Shown here one piece after another: positions 40,186-51,300 of a stretch of 64,000 nt of DNA. The position numbers and the translations under genes were made by a program. Positions within the stretch are counted from its first letter, which is position 1. Each line of letters begins with the position of its first letter. The notes under the pieces were generated by a model. The model had not been told where the DNA came from. It was given only the letters and a program-made list of their open reading frames with translations, and did no database searches. Source of the DNA: Numida meleagris (Eukaryota > Chordata > Aves > Galliformes > Numididae); assembly GCF_002078875.1 (NCBI RefSeq), contig NC_034409.1:61405874-61469873 (forward strand). The letters are read 5' to 3'.

Positions 40186-42151
40186 ATTTGTAACATTAAA
40201 TAACTTCTTAATTTAACTATTCTTTTTTATGCTAATACTGAACTATGTTCATGAAAATTTTCTTTCTTTTATAACATTTGCATTTTGTTGTAATTAATAG
40301 GAACTAGGTTGCTGAATTCTTGCAAAGATTTAGAAATGAAAGGCTGACAGAAAAGCAATATGGGAAACAAAGCTTTAAGTACGAAAGGTATAATGTTTTC
40401 AGAGTCAGGCCTGCATTACAGGTTGAAGAATAAAAGCAGGTATCTAGTCCACTGAATAAAGCAAAGATCCTGCAGAGAAAATATTAGATTCATATGAAGT
40501 CGTAAATAGACCAGGTATGATTGAAAAGGAAATGTTGTTTCCTGAGTTATCAGCTAAGTTTTTTAACTGCAATCATTGTTTTTGACATTTTTTGTGAAGA
40601 AATTAATGTATGAGAGAGAATGTCCTTCAAAAATTTTTCTCCTTCATTCTCCATATGATGCATGCTGTCTGATTAAGTAGGTTCTGCAGGAACTAGAAGA
40701 CACGTTCTCTTCTGCATTTGGAAAGTGTTTATCTTATGGTGCTGTTGAATGATAAGTTGTGTTTTTAAGTACAAAGCCTACTCTATTAAAAATCAATTGA
40801 ACTGCTCCTTTGTGTTACTTCCAAATTCCTTGCAAAATCAGAGGCAGAGCTAACTGAGGGAGTAGCTGTGAACGATATGGTCAGGTAATTAAGGAAGAAA
40901 AGGTTGTAATTAAATTCCTCCATTATTATGTATGTGTATATACTAAAAGTTTTTAGACATGGTGATGATACTACTCAGTATTGAGGACATCCTCAATTCT
41001 AAACTATAATGTCTGATTTCCAATTTTTTGGCTCTTTTTGGTCAGGAAAAAATACAAAACAAAAGATAACTTGTCATTTTTAAAAATTTAAGATGCACTG
41101 AAATTACTTTATCACAGATATTCTTTACATACTTTCTTTACTTAGTACATTTGATCTGCAGTTGTATATAATTATGCTGGATATAAAGTTATGGTGGTGT
41201 TTCTCACAGAGATAGAGTGCTACATTGCAGACCTACTTGGCAAATGCAAGGTAGAAAGGTGCATACAATTAATTTGTATCTTGTTTGAAGAAGATTATTT
41301 TTAAAGGAAAATAACTATTTTATTTTGTTTCAAAGTGGACATGAAGTTTGAAAGTGCCCACAACATGTGACTGGGGTGTCTTCAATTGTGGATAGTTCTC
41401 TCAAAGGATCTAAGCCGCACTCTTTGAGATGTGTTGTTTAGATGTATATTCTCCATTTGTGCTCTCATAGCCAAGCAGTGGTTACAGAAGAACTGTGTAT
41501 TGCAGAGAGTGTTCTCAAATGCCTCCTCACTTAATGTGCCACATGTGCCTTTACAAAAAGGCCTCTGTTCCTTGCCTCATCTGTTCCTCTCCATCTGAGA
41601 ATCACAGGAAAAGGCTTTGAGAACTCAAGGGAAGGTCTGGAGGACATGAGGAGTATGTGAGTTTCTTCTGAAGAATAGTTAGAGGTCATTTTCTTTCTTG
41701 TTCAAATGTTTGTGTTCTCTTGTAACTGAGCACTCCAAGTGTTGCTGTTCACTTCAACCAAAGACATGGTTAATGAACTTGAGAGTTCATCAGAGATGAC
41801 AGAACTGCCACTGCAGTAATAGTAACAGTTCAGATTACCAGGCAAATGATAGGTTTCTTTTAGTATCTTCAACTACCTTTTCAACAGTTTATTTTGAGGA
41901 AGTAGGCGGTCAAAGATGCAGTTTTTCTTGTGTCTTTTCCACTGAGATGGTGATTTTGTTGAATGAACATTTGTATATCCTTTTTTTTTTTTTTTCATAT
42001 AAGAGATCATAAAACAAAGTATATGAACTGGTCACATCAGAAAGCTAGGTTATGCCATATATTAGAATGAGAAGGCGGTTGTAATTTTGTATTTGATAAA
42101 TGGAACAAAATGCCTTTAGGCTAATTTTTGCTTTGTTTTCTCCTCACATAG

Positions 42152-42226
42152 GAGATACATCGACGGCTTGAAAATGCTCCCGACTCAGCCAAGACAAAGG
42201 CTCTGCAAACTGTTATTGAGATGAAG
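42152..42226 (+). CDS. ERC1: ERC1 exon B (25 codons)
   Basis: This short exon has acceptor TCCTCACATAG| and donor AAG|GTAAAC, phase 0 at both ends. It translates EIHRRLENAPDSAKTKALQT followed by VIEMK. It continues exon A as …LRE-EIHRRLENAPDSAK and matches the ERC1 segment I recall, with Ile and Leu where mammals have Met and Phe. The Pro in NAPDSAK interrupts the coiled coil, so this exon probably marks a hinge; the helix resumes at KALQTVIEMK. At 75 nt it is too short for routine ORF finding and is identified by splice sites plus homology. Confidence 0.96.
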
Positions 42227-44285
42227 GTAAACAATTGCATATAGCCAGCAGGAGAGAATATTCTTTGTAAAATGGACTTTCATAGGAAAACAGACTGTTT
42301 GAAATGCCATATACTTCTGTCAATCTTCTAATAAAAAAAAACACACATATTGTTATTTTATCATTATTATTGCGTATCTTATACAGATCAGTGAAAACAC
42401 AAAACTACTTCATGACACAATAGAAACCTGTTTGTTGTCTGCTTATGGTAATGCGTACAAATTCCTTTCAGTTAGCCAAGAGTCCGTCATATTACAAGGA
42501 TGAGAATGATGGATTAGTAGGCCTTTATGATGATGTGGATTGCTTTCTTTTTAAAGTATCAACCTTTGAAATGCCATTTCTTTGCTTTTTGTCCATCAAC
42601 GACGATAGCAATTTGCAACCTCAAAATCCACTTGAAGAATAGGTTGTATAACTGGAGAGGTGTCTGTATGCCATCCTAAACCTAACTTTTCTAGATGAAT
42701 TTGTGATTGAATTCTTCATCCATTAACTCAGATGTCTAATGGAGCAGTGGCAGTTTGCCAAGAGCTCAACCACAAGTGGACTGTATACTCATTTTTCTTA
42801 TTGGATCGTCCATAAAGTACATCAAACAGGCAAGGTCTGGGCAAATGCAGTTAAAAATTGGAAACTGTCTTTGCAAACTGTTCTCTTCCATTACCATGCC
42901 CTTCTTTCTCCCTCCTGCTTTATCTGTCTCTTTTCCTTTGTTTTCCATCCTTTTTTTTCCCTTCCAACTCTTTCCATTCCATCTCAGTATTTTCTGTGGT
43001 CATTTCCCATCTTTTTATTCTGGAGCCTTTCTTCTACTGTCTTTCTTTTATTATTCTTCTTTATGGTCCATAGCAATGAAAACTAATTGACCATCTGGTA
43101 ACAATAAGCAGTCATATGATCTAAAAGGAAGCACAGGTATTTCTTGGAAATGATGTGAGGGGTGAAATTGAATACTGTTGTAAATTACAACATAGCACTT
43201 TACCTTACTGTAGTTTTTTTTTGTTGCAAAAGTCTGCTTTACCGATTTTAACTTAAGCGTCAAAAATTAAGCAGGAGATCAAACTACATCCTCATAATGG
43301 TCCATTAGAACAATCTTATCTCATGGATAAAAACGTATATATGGAGGTCTTTCATGCTTTTATTCAGCTGTATTTTGATTGTCAGACCAAAAAAACGATG
43401 AATTGGAGGATAAAAATGGACGATAGTTTCAAATTTTCTCAGTATTTCAGGAAAGACAAAATATTTTAGAAAAACAGAGTAAAAAAAAAAAAGAGAAAAG
43501 GGGCAGAAAAAAAAGGCTGCCCTAAAGATAGCATTTTATAAATGCACGTGCATGTAAAAAGTACAGAGGGAGCTCTGTGTGCTGAATTAATCTGTTTCTG
43601 CTGTTCCTAACACATAACATTTCTAAAGAAACAGTAAACAAAGTAGATTGAAAATCTCTGTTCATTCTGTAAAACCATGAGGATAATGGCAGGTAAACTT
43701 TCTCATTGTTCCAGATGTATATATTTTAGCAATTGAAATGTTACATATTTTGTGTGTATGATCCAGAACACTTCAAGAATCTCTACTGTTTTATCACTCA
43801 AAATTACATTGTTGCATCTCTTCCTTGCTTAAGATGTTTTTTTTGTTCTCCATTTATGACCTCACTCAAATTAGTAGTAGCACAGACTGTTTTTTTCCTG
43901 CCATTCTTATAGTCATGTTCTATTGCTCATTCAGTTAGAATTAAATTTCTCTGTTTTATGCTGGACTTAGCGTTACAAGGCAACTTTTTTTTCATAGTCC
44001 TTTATTTATTCTTTGTATACTGTGTCCCTACCCTTAGCCATGTTTCCTTCCAGTACTAAACTCTTGCTTTCCTTGAAAGGTATGAAAAAAAGAAATATTG
44101 AAAAATGAGTCTTTGAGTACCCAGCCAGATGCTATGCAAAGAGATATAGATTGATTGATGTAAGAACTTGAGAAAATTTCAAGGGTGGATACGTGTCCAA
44201 CAGATTATTTCATTTATTACTCTTATGGTATATTACAAATTCATCTAACTGTGTATCACTATCAGTCTCTTCTAATCCTTTTCAG
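42227..44285 (+). other. ERC1: ERC1 intron B-C (2.1 kb)
   Basis: The intron starts GTAAAC and ends CTAATCCTTTTCAG. It contains the pyrimidine-rich block at 42893-43065 and A-rich runs near 43482-43515. An open frame beginning at an AG at 42471 (42472-42642) is phase-compatible with exon B but is unsupported. No interspersed repeat is recognised. Confidence 0.85.
42893..43065 (+). repeat. pyrimidine-rich low-complexity tract
   Basis: About 170 bp is dominated by C and T in irregular CTTT, TCCC and CCTT units, interrupted by short purine words. It produces open frames on both strands (for example 42739-43086) rich in Phe, Ser, Leu and Pro that are compositional artefacts. It sits between exons B and C, far from either splice site. 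Confidence 0.75.
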
Positions 44286-44441
44286 GATTCAAAAATTTCT
44301 TCCATGGAGCGTGGCCTCCGGGATTTGGAAGAGGAGATTCAGATGCTGAAGTCAAATGGAGCTCTGAGCACAGAGGAGCGTGAAGAAGAAATGAAGCAAA
44401 TGGAGGTGTACCGTAGTCATTCCAAATTCATGAAAAATAAG
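44286..44441 (+). CDS. ERC1: ERC1 exon C (52 codons)
   Basis: The acceptor is TCCTTTTCAG| and the donor AAG|GTACTG, phase 0 at both ends. The exon starts DSKISSMERGLRDLEEEIQM and ends YRSHSKFMKNK. The helical repeat carries on from exon B (hydrophobic positions I4, M7, L11, L14, I18, L21) and then meets a likely break at KSNGALSTEE. The last residues, KFMKNK, are where mammalian isoforms either insert the cassette encoded here by exon D or join straight to IGQVKQELS (exon E). The donor lacks G at +5 (GTACTG) and looks weak, which fits alternative use of the next exon. Confidence 0.97.
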
Positions 44442-46226
44442 GTACTGAGAAAACAGTGACAGTAGTAAGATAAAATGAGCCATAGCGAACAAATGAGATA
44501 AATCTTCATACTCAGTTAATGAAAGTACTTAGGATCTTGGTTCCCATTCTAATGCTGGCAAATAGAGTTTATTTGTATGTTGCTCTGAAGCAACTAGATT
44601 AACTTTAAAATATTAAAGGGACTTTAAAATTCAAATTTGAATATAGTGGTTCAGTAGAGTCAATGGCCAAAGTTCTACTTTTACTACCACATTCGTAACT
44701 TTCTTTTATTTCAGAAGTATTTTGTGTTCATCTGTAGAACACTGATAATCCATTATAGATATAGGTTTTGTCTGATATCTTTTAAAACATAGTCTATTGA
44801 AAAACAGTGTGCTTCTTTTTGTCACCCCTTGAATATTTTATGTTTTATTACACAAAAGCTAAGAAGAACATCAACTGTCAGTAGAATTGCTTTTTATTAC
44901 ACTTCCCTTCTACTAGTGGAGTCAGAGTGCAAGTAGGTTCTCCAACAGTGGTCATGCCAACATTAATTTATACACTTGGTGTTATTTGTGTCTTAGGACA
45001 AAGATAGCAGTGAGATACGTTGGTCCTCAGGCATAAAAATGAACACAGACTACTGTATTGTCAGTGTATAGCTGAAATTGTACAATAGATATCAGGTGCT
45101 TCTTTGTTTCTCTCTAAGAAGTGTTGCTTAATGAAGCCTAACATTTTCTAATGGACATTTAAGTCACCTTGTACAGTAAATGTAGGTGTGTTGTCAGTAG
45201 TCCTACTTTTCTTAGTTAAAATGTGCATACTTCTTAAAAGCAGTGCACAAATCTCTGAAACAAGAAGTTGAAAATTTCTTCATGTCATGAGCAGTTCTAA
45301 CCTATTGCATTTGTCCTGCTTGAAGTTATTTGTCTTAAAAAAGAATGTTGGAGGAAGTTTCTTGGAAAAGTATTATTTGACCTAAAATAGAAAGATGTCC
45401 TAAGTTTGTGTTTCTTCCACTTCCTTCACTCTAGCTCGCTGGTTTCTTTAAAAATAACCGCATCTGTTCCTTTATACTTTGCTCTTTTATCACACTGTGT
45501 TGCTTCTAGGAACTGAAGGATAGCTAGTTTCTAATTAGGAATGGAGAAACAATTTTCTTCTTTCTATCCTTTCTTTCCTTCTTTCCTTCTTCCCTTGTTA
45601 GCAGTACTCGTATTTCTCCTTCTCCTCTCCATCTGCTCCTGTGTATCTACTCAGCTGTATATCTATCAGCTACTCAAATAATTTCTGGGTCTCTTCTGTT
45701 TACTGTGCCTGAACATTTCTTTTCTTACAGAAAATCTTTTCCTTTCTGATAACTATTCACTCTTGAACTATTACCATATATCTTGCTGTCCTGCTCTGTT
45801 TTGTAAGTGTACAAAATTTGTGGTATTTTCTTTTCTTTCCAATATTGTATTATATAGTCAACTGCGAGTGTATATTGACAATTAAATTTTTTTTTCACCT
45901 GTACTCCAAAATCTCCCTTTACCTGTCCTGATTTCCTCATGAATTCTAGTTTGAAAACTGTTGGGTGAAGTGCCCAATATTTGACATATAAATGTAGCCA
46001 TAACTATGCATTTTTGTTTCATAATCAAATGTTTGTCTGGCAGCCTATATGAAATCACAGAGACGTACAACATTTGAGAAGATTTAATGAAGAACGGAAG
46101 AGAAAATGAGTGACCAGTGTTGATCCTTCTATTCAGTTCTTTGTCACTTTTAGTTACTTGGTTGAAAGAGGCTAAGCAGAAGATGGTAAATGATAAATAT
46201 TTAAAAGCATAACAATGTCGTGACAG
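44442..46226 (+). other. ERC1: ERC1 intron C-D (1.8 kb)
   Basis: The intron starts GTACTG and ends ATGTCGTGACAG with a poor pyrimidine tract. It contains a short CTTTC-type simple repeat at 45556-45596. The minus-strand frames at 45725-46235 have no recognisable product. No interspersed repeat is seen. Confidence 0.8.
45556..45596 (+). repeat. CTTT/CTTTC simple repeat
   Basis: A run of TTCTTTC, CTTTC and CTTC units extends over about 40 bp with few interruptions. It is an ordinary imperfect microsatellite about 630 bp upstream of cassette exon D. Confidence 0.75.
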
Positions 46227-46319
46227 GTAGAGCAACTGAAGGAAGAGCTAAGTGCCAAAGAGGTTCAAGGGGAGGACCTGAAAAAAAGAGTGGCTGGTCT
46301 CCAGGCTGAGGTCTCTGCC
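46227..46319 (+). CDS. ERC1: ERC1 cassette exon D (28 or 31 codons)
   Basis: The exon follows ATGTCGTGACAG|, an acceptor with a poor pyrimidine tract. It translates VEQLKEELSAKEVQGEDL followed by KKRVAGLQAE. This corresponds to the 28-residue insert I know from mammalian ELKS isoforms (VEQLKEELSSKEAQ…AGLQAE), which is alternatively spliced. Two donors compete. GAG|GTCTCT after 46310 gives exactly 28 codons but is weak. GCC|GTAAGA after 46319 is near consensus and adds V-S-A in frame. The hydrophobic positions V1, L4, L8, L18, V22 and L25 define a clean heptad. I show the longer form; if homology decides, the end is 46310. The exon is supported by homology and phase, but which donor is used is not. 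Confidence 0.9.
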
Positions 46320-46325
46320 GTAAGA
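46311..46325 (+). promoter_or_regulatory. ERC1: two alternative 5' splice sites of exon D
   Basis: The string GAGGTCTCTGCCGTAAGA contains GAG|GTCTCT (intron from 46311) and GCC|GTAAGA (intron from 46320), 9 nt apart. Both keep phase 0. The first reproduces the mammalian exon length; the second matches the U1 consensus much better. Use of the second would insert Val-Ser-Ala before IGQVKQELS. Confidence 0.6.
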
Positions 46326-48150
46326 TTTATCTTTTGTGTGCAGTGGCCATGCACTGGGGCTTTTTAGCTCTCTTGCTTTCGGGGTAACTTTTCTTCTCCT
46401 ACCTTCTTTACAACTTTGTATAACCATAGAACTAACAGCTTGCTCAGCCCTGTAGCTGCCTTTGGTTCACATGGTTCTGGTGTCCATAACATCACTCTTC
46501 AATTGAACATTTATATTTGTTTTCTTACTTGTTTTTTTAATGGTGTGATTCATTCTTAGCAGTAAGATATTTTTCCCTATTGAAGCAGATTTTCAAAAGT
46601 ATTCATTACCCACTGTGTTGCCAGACTTTCAAAGAGACTTACTTTCCCTAGTAGGATAAAAATAATTTGATAACTTCTCAAAATCATGTGCTGAACCTTC
46701 TTAACATTCTTTCACAAGAAAATGGAAGTTGGATGCTGATCATTTCTTAAAAACTGATTGTTTAAGTTTTAGCAGCATGAATTTATCTTTGCATTAATTT
46801 CACTGTGAAAGTAGTGCATTTGCTAAGTGATCATAGTGTCTCAAGGAGAAGAGAGATGTGAACTCTTAATGCTGCCTTAACTTCCTTTGCAATTTTAAAT
46901 GGTTTACACTGCCTAGAGAGAGCTTTAGCACATTGGCAGCCTGAATTTACTTCTCTGAAATAGATTTCTAAAAAGAATTACCTGGGGGTGAAATTATTTT
47001 TTTTTAGAGACAGAGCAAACTGTCTTGAGAAATATATAATTCATGCTACCTAGTAATTGAAAAAGTTTGCGTCATCTAAAGTTTTTAAGGAGATTTTTCT
47101 GATCAAATACAACAACAACAACAAAAAACTATCATAACTAGCAGTAAACAGTTGACATCATCCCATTTATTCGACTGTACCTAGCAGTACTGCACCACTG
47201 GTTGTACTGGTCTGAAATAGCCCTGCTACCATCAATACTTTTGTATCTTGTTTAAATGAATGGTGAAATCATTCTGTGGGCATATTTGCTTTTAGTGAGA
47301 AGTATGAAAAAACATCCTATTATGTCTGAATTAAGTGAAAGATAAGCTACCTAACAGTTCTTAAACTAATTCTCCTTATTCCTTCTACCTCTTTCCTTCT
47401 TCCATATGCCATTTCACAATGGAACACACTACAGTCCTTGATGAAATCTTTTGATGCTATTTTATTACTCTTTGGTAAAGAATGTAGCCCATTACTAATA
47501 CAGTATTGTCAAGATAAAAGCACGTTTATCCAAGACTTCTAATTATTCTGATTTAAATTACAGTTTATTTATAGTTTATGTCAGTTTAATTTTGTTCTTG
47601 ACGCGTTCTCAAAAATTGAAAATGACTTGGACAATTTTTTTTTTTTAGTTTGTGACATTTAATTTCCAAGTTAGAACATGGAACATTTAACGCTTTGGGG
47701 ATTAGTGTGGTGTGTTTTTTTAGTCTCACAAAGTTATTCAAGTTAAAAATGGAATAATTTTAGCTTTTGGAGAGATGTGCATCTTTGCTATTTAATATGC
47801 AAGAGAAAACACTAGGTCTCTCTTTTTTTCTGATACTACAGGGTAGTTAAAAACTTCCCTGCTAACTAACTGATTTGGGTCAGTACTCTGAAAGATGACT
47901 GAGATTGACTTTGTTAAAAAGAACCTTTCTTAACTGTTAATGTTATCACTCCCCCCTCTTTTTTCTTGTACCTTCTGCTTATGACACAAATTTTTGCTGG
48001 CCTTCCGTTCAAGGTAACTGAAGGCTTTAAAATACTAGGACAAGTTGAGGGTATCATAATGTTTGTAGTTAGTTACGTGAATTTACTTATGTGGAAAAGG
48101 TAAAAATTGATGATTATTTTTTCCTTTCCCATCTTCTCTTTCTTTTTCAG
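46320..48150 (+). other. ERC1: ERC1 intron D-E (1.8 kb)
   Basis: The intron runs to a strong pyrimidine-rich acceptor (TCTTTCTTTTTCAG) at exon E. It contains a small CAA repeat at 47110-47127 and a T run near 47637-47647. I see no gene or interspersed repeat. Confidence 0.8.
47110..47127 (+). repeat. short CAA microsatellite
   Basis: Five CAA units followed by A's (CAACAACAACAACAAAAA). Short and of no evident function. Confidence 0.8.
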
Positions 48151-48318
48151 ATTGGTCAGGTGAAACAGGAGCTGTCACGCAAAGACACAGAGTTGCTAGC
48201 TTTGCAGACAAAGCTGGAGACCCTTACGAATCAGTTCTCTGACAGCAAGCAGCATATTGAAGTTCTGAAAGAGTCTCTTACAGCTAAGGAGCAAAGAGCT
48301 GCCATTCTGCAGACAGAG
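48151..48318 (+). CDS. ERC1: ERC1 exon E (56 codons, 8 heptads)
   Basis: The acceptor is TCTTTCTTTTTCAG| and the donor GAG|GTGAAA, phase 0 at both ends. The exon begins IGQVKQELSRKDTELLALQT, includes KLETLTNQFSDSKQHIEVLK and ends LTAKEQRAAILQTE. Position a falls at residues 1, 8, 15, 22, 29, 36, 43 and 50 (I, L, L, L, F, I, L, A) and position d mostly at Leu, so the exon is exactly eight heptads. It follows exon D, or exon C when D is skipped. FSDSKQ separates ERC1 from ERC2. The donor has A at +4 to +6 and is weak; read-through would meet a stop at about 48391. Confidence 0.97.
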
Positions 48319-51300
48319 GTGAAATGGGCAATTATGCACTTACGGACTTTTCATAGAGCAGGGATAAAAAGCATTATTTCTTTTCTTATTTAGATTATAC
48401 AATCCCATAAAGATTTGCTATTGCTTGTTCTGAGCACATTGTTTCTTTGCTTATATGCTTGGTTTCTCTTGGCCAAGAATTGAAGGTAAAGAAGTATGTG
48501 TGTGTGCATGTGTGTAAGTGCACACATGTTCCCATGGATGAACGCGCATTTGTACAACATGATCCAGTAATATTATTGTTCCTAGGCACATCTAAATTGG
48601 AAGTTGCAATGCCTGAGCTAGTAAAAGGAAAAAAAGGAAAGTAATGTCGTGGCTTTACTACTACTCTCAGCATACACAGGAATTCTTGCATGTAAGCCTG
48701 TGCTTACACCTGAAATGGAGTTTTTTCTGTGTTATGTTGCATATCCCAAGATAAAGGAAAAATGTTTTCAAAACTGCCATAGCAAATGGCTACTAAATTC
48801 ACATATTATGTAAGATGCAACTGCATTTTTGAATATCAAATGGACAGTAAGTATAGCATATGCATTTATTGCTACTGAACATTCTTGAAGAACCAGTTTG
48901 GTATGTTGTGTGAAGACAGTGTTTCAGTTCTCTGCCATGGAAAACTGTAGTGCTAGGAGAAGCCCAAAAGATGGCAGTCACGCACCAAAAAATATCTGAA
49001 TTGTTACAGCTGAAACAGCAGAAAGCCAAGTTGTGAAATAAGCATACAGAATATTTGTGGCTAACGTTGGTAGAAAGATTCCACATTACAAGAGTGTGAG
49101 AGAATTTATTTGCACCTTTTACCTTTGTTTAGCTTTCCTTCAGCCATGTTCAGTGACTCTGAGGGCGTACATGGCCTTAGCCACCTGCAAAAATCAAATT
49201 ACACAGAGAATAGCTTTTGATGTAAGAATGCTTTTCTGTTTACTCTCAGATTTATGTAGAGACTGAAATGACATTTCCTTTAATGCAGTAGGAGTGTAAT
49301 AACAGTGAGAGACTAAGTGAAGCAAGTCTTACAGAGAGAGAGAATATCTTTAACTATTAAACTTAATTGAGGTAGGGAAAAAAAGGCAGAGAGGGTCCGA
49401 AGGATCATCTCCAAATCAGAAGCAAAGGCAGCAGTATTAAAGTTTAAGCACAAGTTGAAAATGGAAACTGTGTTTAAGCTTGATTGTATTAACAGACAAT
49501 TTGAGATGGGCAAATAATTTGAGATGACTGAATGTGGAAGTAGATATTAGGTAAATAAGTAATTAAAAATAAAAATTGCAGCTTTTCATCCTTTACATTG
49601 GTTGAAAGTAATATAGAAATATTAAATCACTGAGTATTGTGACACTTAGAAAGCTAGAAACACATTGCATAATTTAAACAAAACATTTAAAAACAAAAAG
49701 GCATTGTTGTATATTCTTGGGAGCTACTGTTAATAGTTATTCAAAACATTTTGGTTTTACTTTAGTTGAAGGCCACAGTAGGTTGGTTTTTTTTTTAATA
49801 TAATCATTGAAAACATTTGCTGGTTTCTTCCAAATGAGCTTGTCGTTGCAAAAACAAATCATCTCACTCTTTTTCTGAAACTTGACGTCATTCTCTTTTA
49901 ATAACAAAATGTACCTGAAAGGACAGACAGCGAGGTTTTCTGCTTTTTGCTGTTAGGTTATTCACATAGTTTCCTTCCAGATATTATAACTGAAACACAA
50001 CAGCTATACTAACAGGGAAGGATGATTTTCTGTCTGTCTTCCTGTCTTTGTGTTTCAGTAAGTAGTTGCTACGGAGCTAAAACATTAACAAAACTGTTTC
50101 AGCATGATGCTTCTGTGACAGATTTAAATGGATTATAATATCGTGAATGGTGTATGGAACAGTAGCTCAAATACAGTCTAGTGTGTTGTCCATAGTAAAA
50201 TATTGCAGTCTGATATGGATTAAACACATACGAAGTGCTGTTTATTCATCAGGGTATTCCATTGTATCAGAGTTAAGTTGAATATTTAGAATTATCTATT
50301 TATTTTTCTGAGAATTTTTATGTAATTCCAAGAAGATATACTTTTTGAAACATAATCATGTCTTTTTCATTCTTGCTGATATTCTTGACAGAAAACTCAA
50401 CAATTAAATCATCTTACATGCTTACCTTTCTTCTGTCTTCACAAGTGACCCTCTCAAGCATAAGGTGGAAAGATATTCATAGACTACATCATTAAGATGC
50501 ATGTTGCATCCTGTGAGACAACACTTTCTTAAAGGGAAGTTTATCTTTCTATAGAATATTTTTTTGCTGGAAATAGGATAGGAGCACGAGATCTTGCTTG
50601 GCCTCACTGAATTCTTGGCAACACTGACTGGTGTTAAAGTATCTGCAGAGCTTCTCTCTAGATACCTGGAGAATGTTGTGAGGAAGAAAGGAGGTGCATT
50701 TTCTGCCATATATTGGCAGAAATATTCACAAGGGAGAGGTATTTTAAACTCATTTTAAAATAAACATTTTGAGAGAAAAGTGCATGCCTCCATGAGCCTT
50801 TTTGTCTTTTCTTTAATAAGCCATTTTATTAATTAACCAAAAGTATTGGTGCAATGTATCAAAAATGGTTCTGACACCTGCCTTTACCAGAACTACAAAG
50901 AACAGTGTCTTATTTGTGGGATGTTTATCTTGAGGGCTATTGGGTGGAGAGGACATTGTGGTTAACTTTTCAGTTTGTGAAACTTTAAAAATAGCTCTAA
51001 ATGTGTACAAGCCTTTTGTAAATAAAACAAACCAAAAATATTTATTTTGGCGTTTATCCACATAAAGTTTGTATTATGCTTCAGTGAGCTCTTCACGTTA
51101 GTTCAGTGCTGTCTGGTACATGGCTTCAATGAGAGGTTAGACTAATCAGTGAGAATTTTCTCTTTTATATACTGCCCAACATGATACTGTAATTGGTCTA
51201 TTCCATATGGTAAATTCAGATTTATATTTGGTAAAAAAAAAAATAAAAAAAAAATTAAGTCATCAGGAACCATTTTATTTATTTCAAATGTCTTTTTAGA

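Larger units (their letters stand above)
28885..42151 (+). other. ERC1: ERC1 intron A-B (13.3 kb)
   Basis: The intron starts GTATGT and ends TCCTCACATAG. It is the most repeat-loaded intron in the window, with four CR1 pieces and one possible older relic, all in minus orientation (listed separately). Between them, 28885-30833, 34056-37242, 38209-39215 and 40186-42151 hold ordinary AT-rich intron sequence in which I see no gene. A T run lies at 41981-41995, just before exon B. A possible cryptic terminal exon lies at 33969-34055. Confidence 0.85.

Noticed and set aside
39674..40216. 180-codon plus-strand open frame as a gene
   Set aside because: It lies across an old minus-strand CR1 and reads its antisense strand; there is no supporting splice or start context.
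42739..43090. Overlapping frames rich in Phe, Ser and Leu, possibly membrane proteins
   Set aside because: They come from a C/T-rich low-complexity tract that opens several frames at once.
48091..48393. 100-residue ORF as an independent gene
   Set aside because: It is exon E with intronic extensions on both sides; homology stops exactly at the AG and GT borders.
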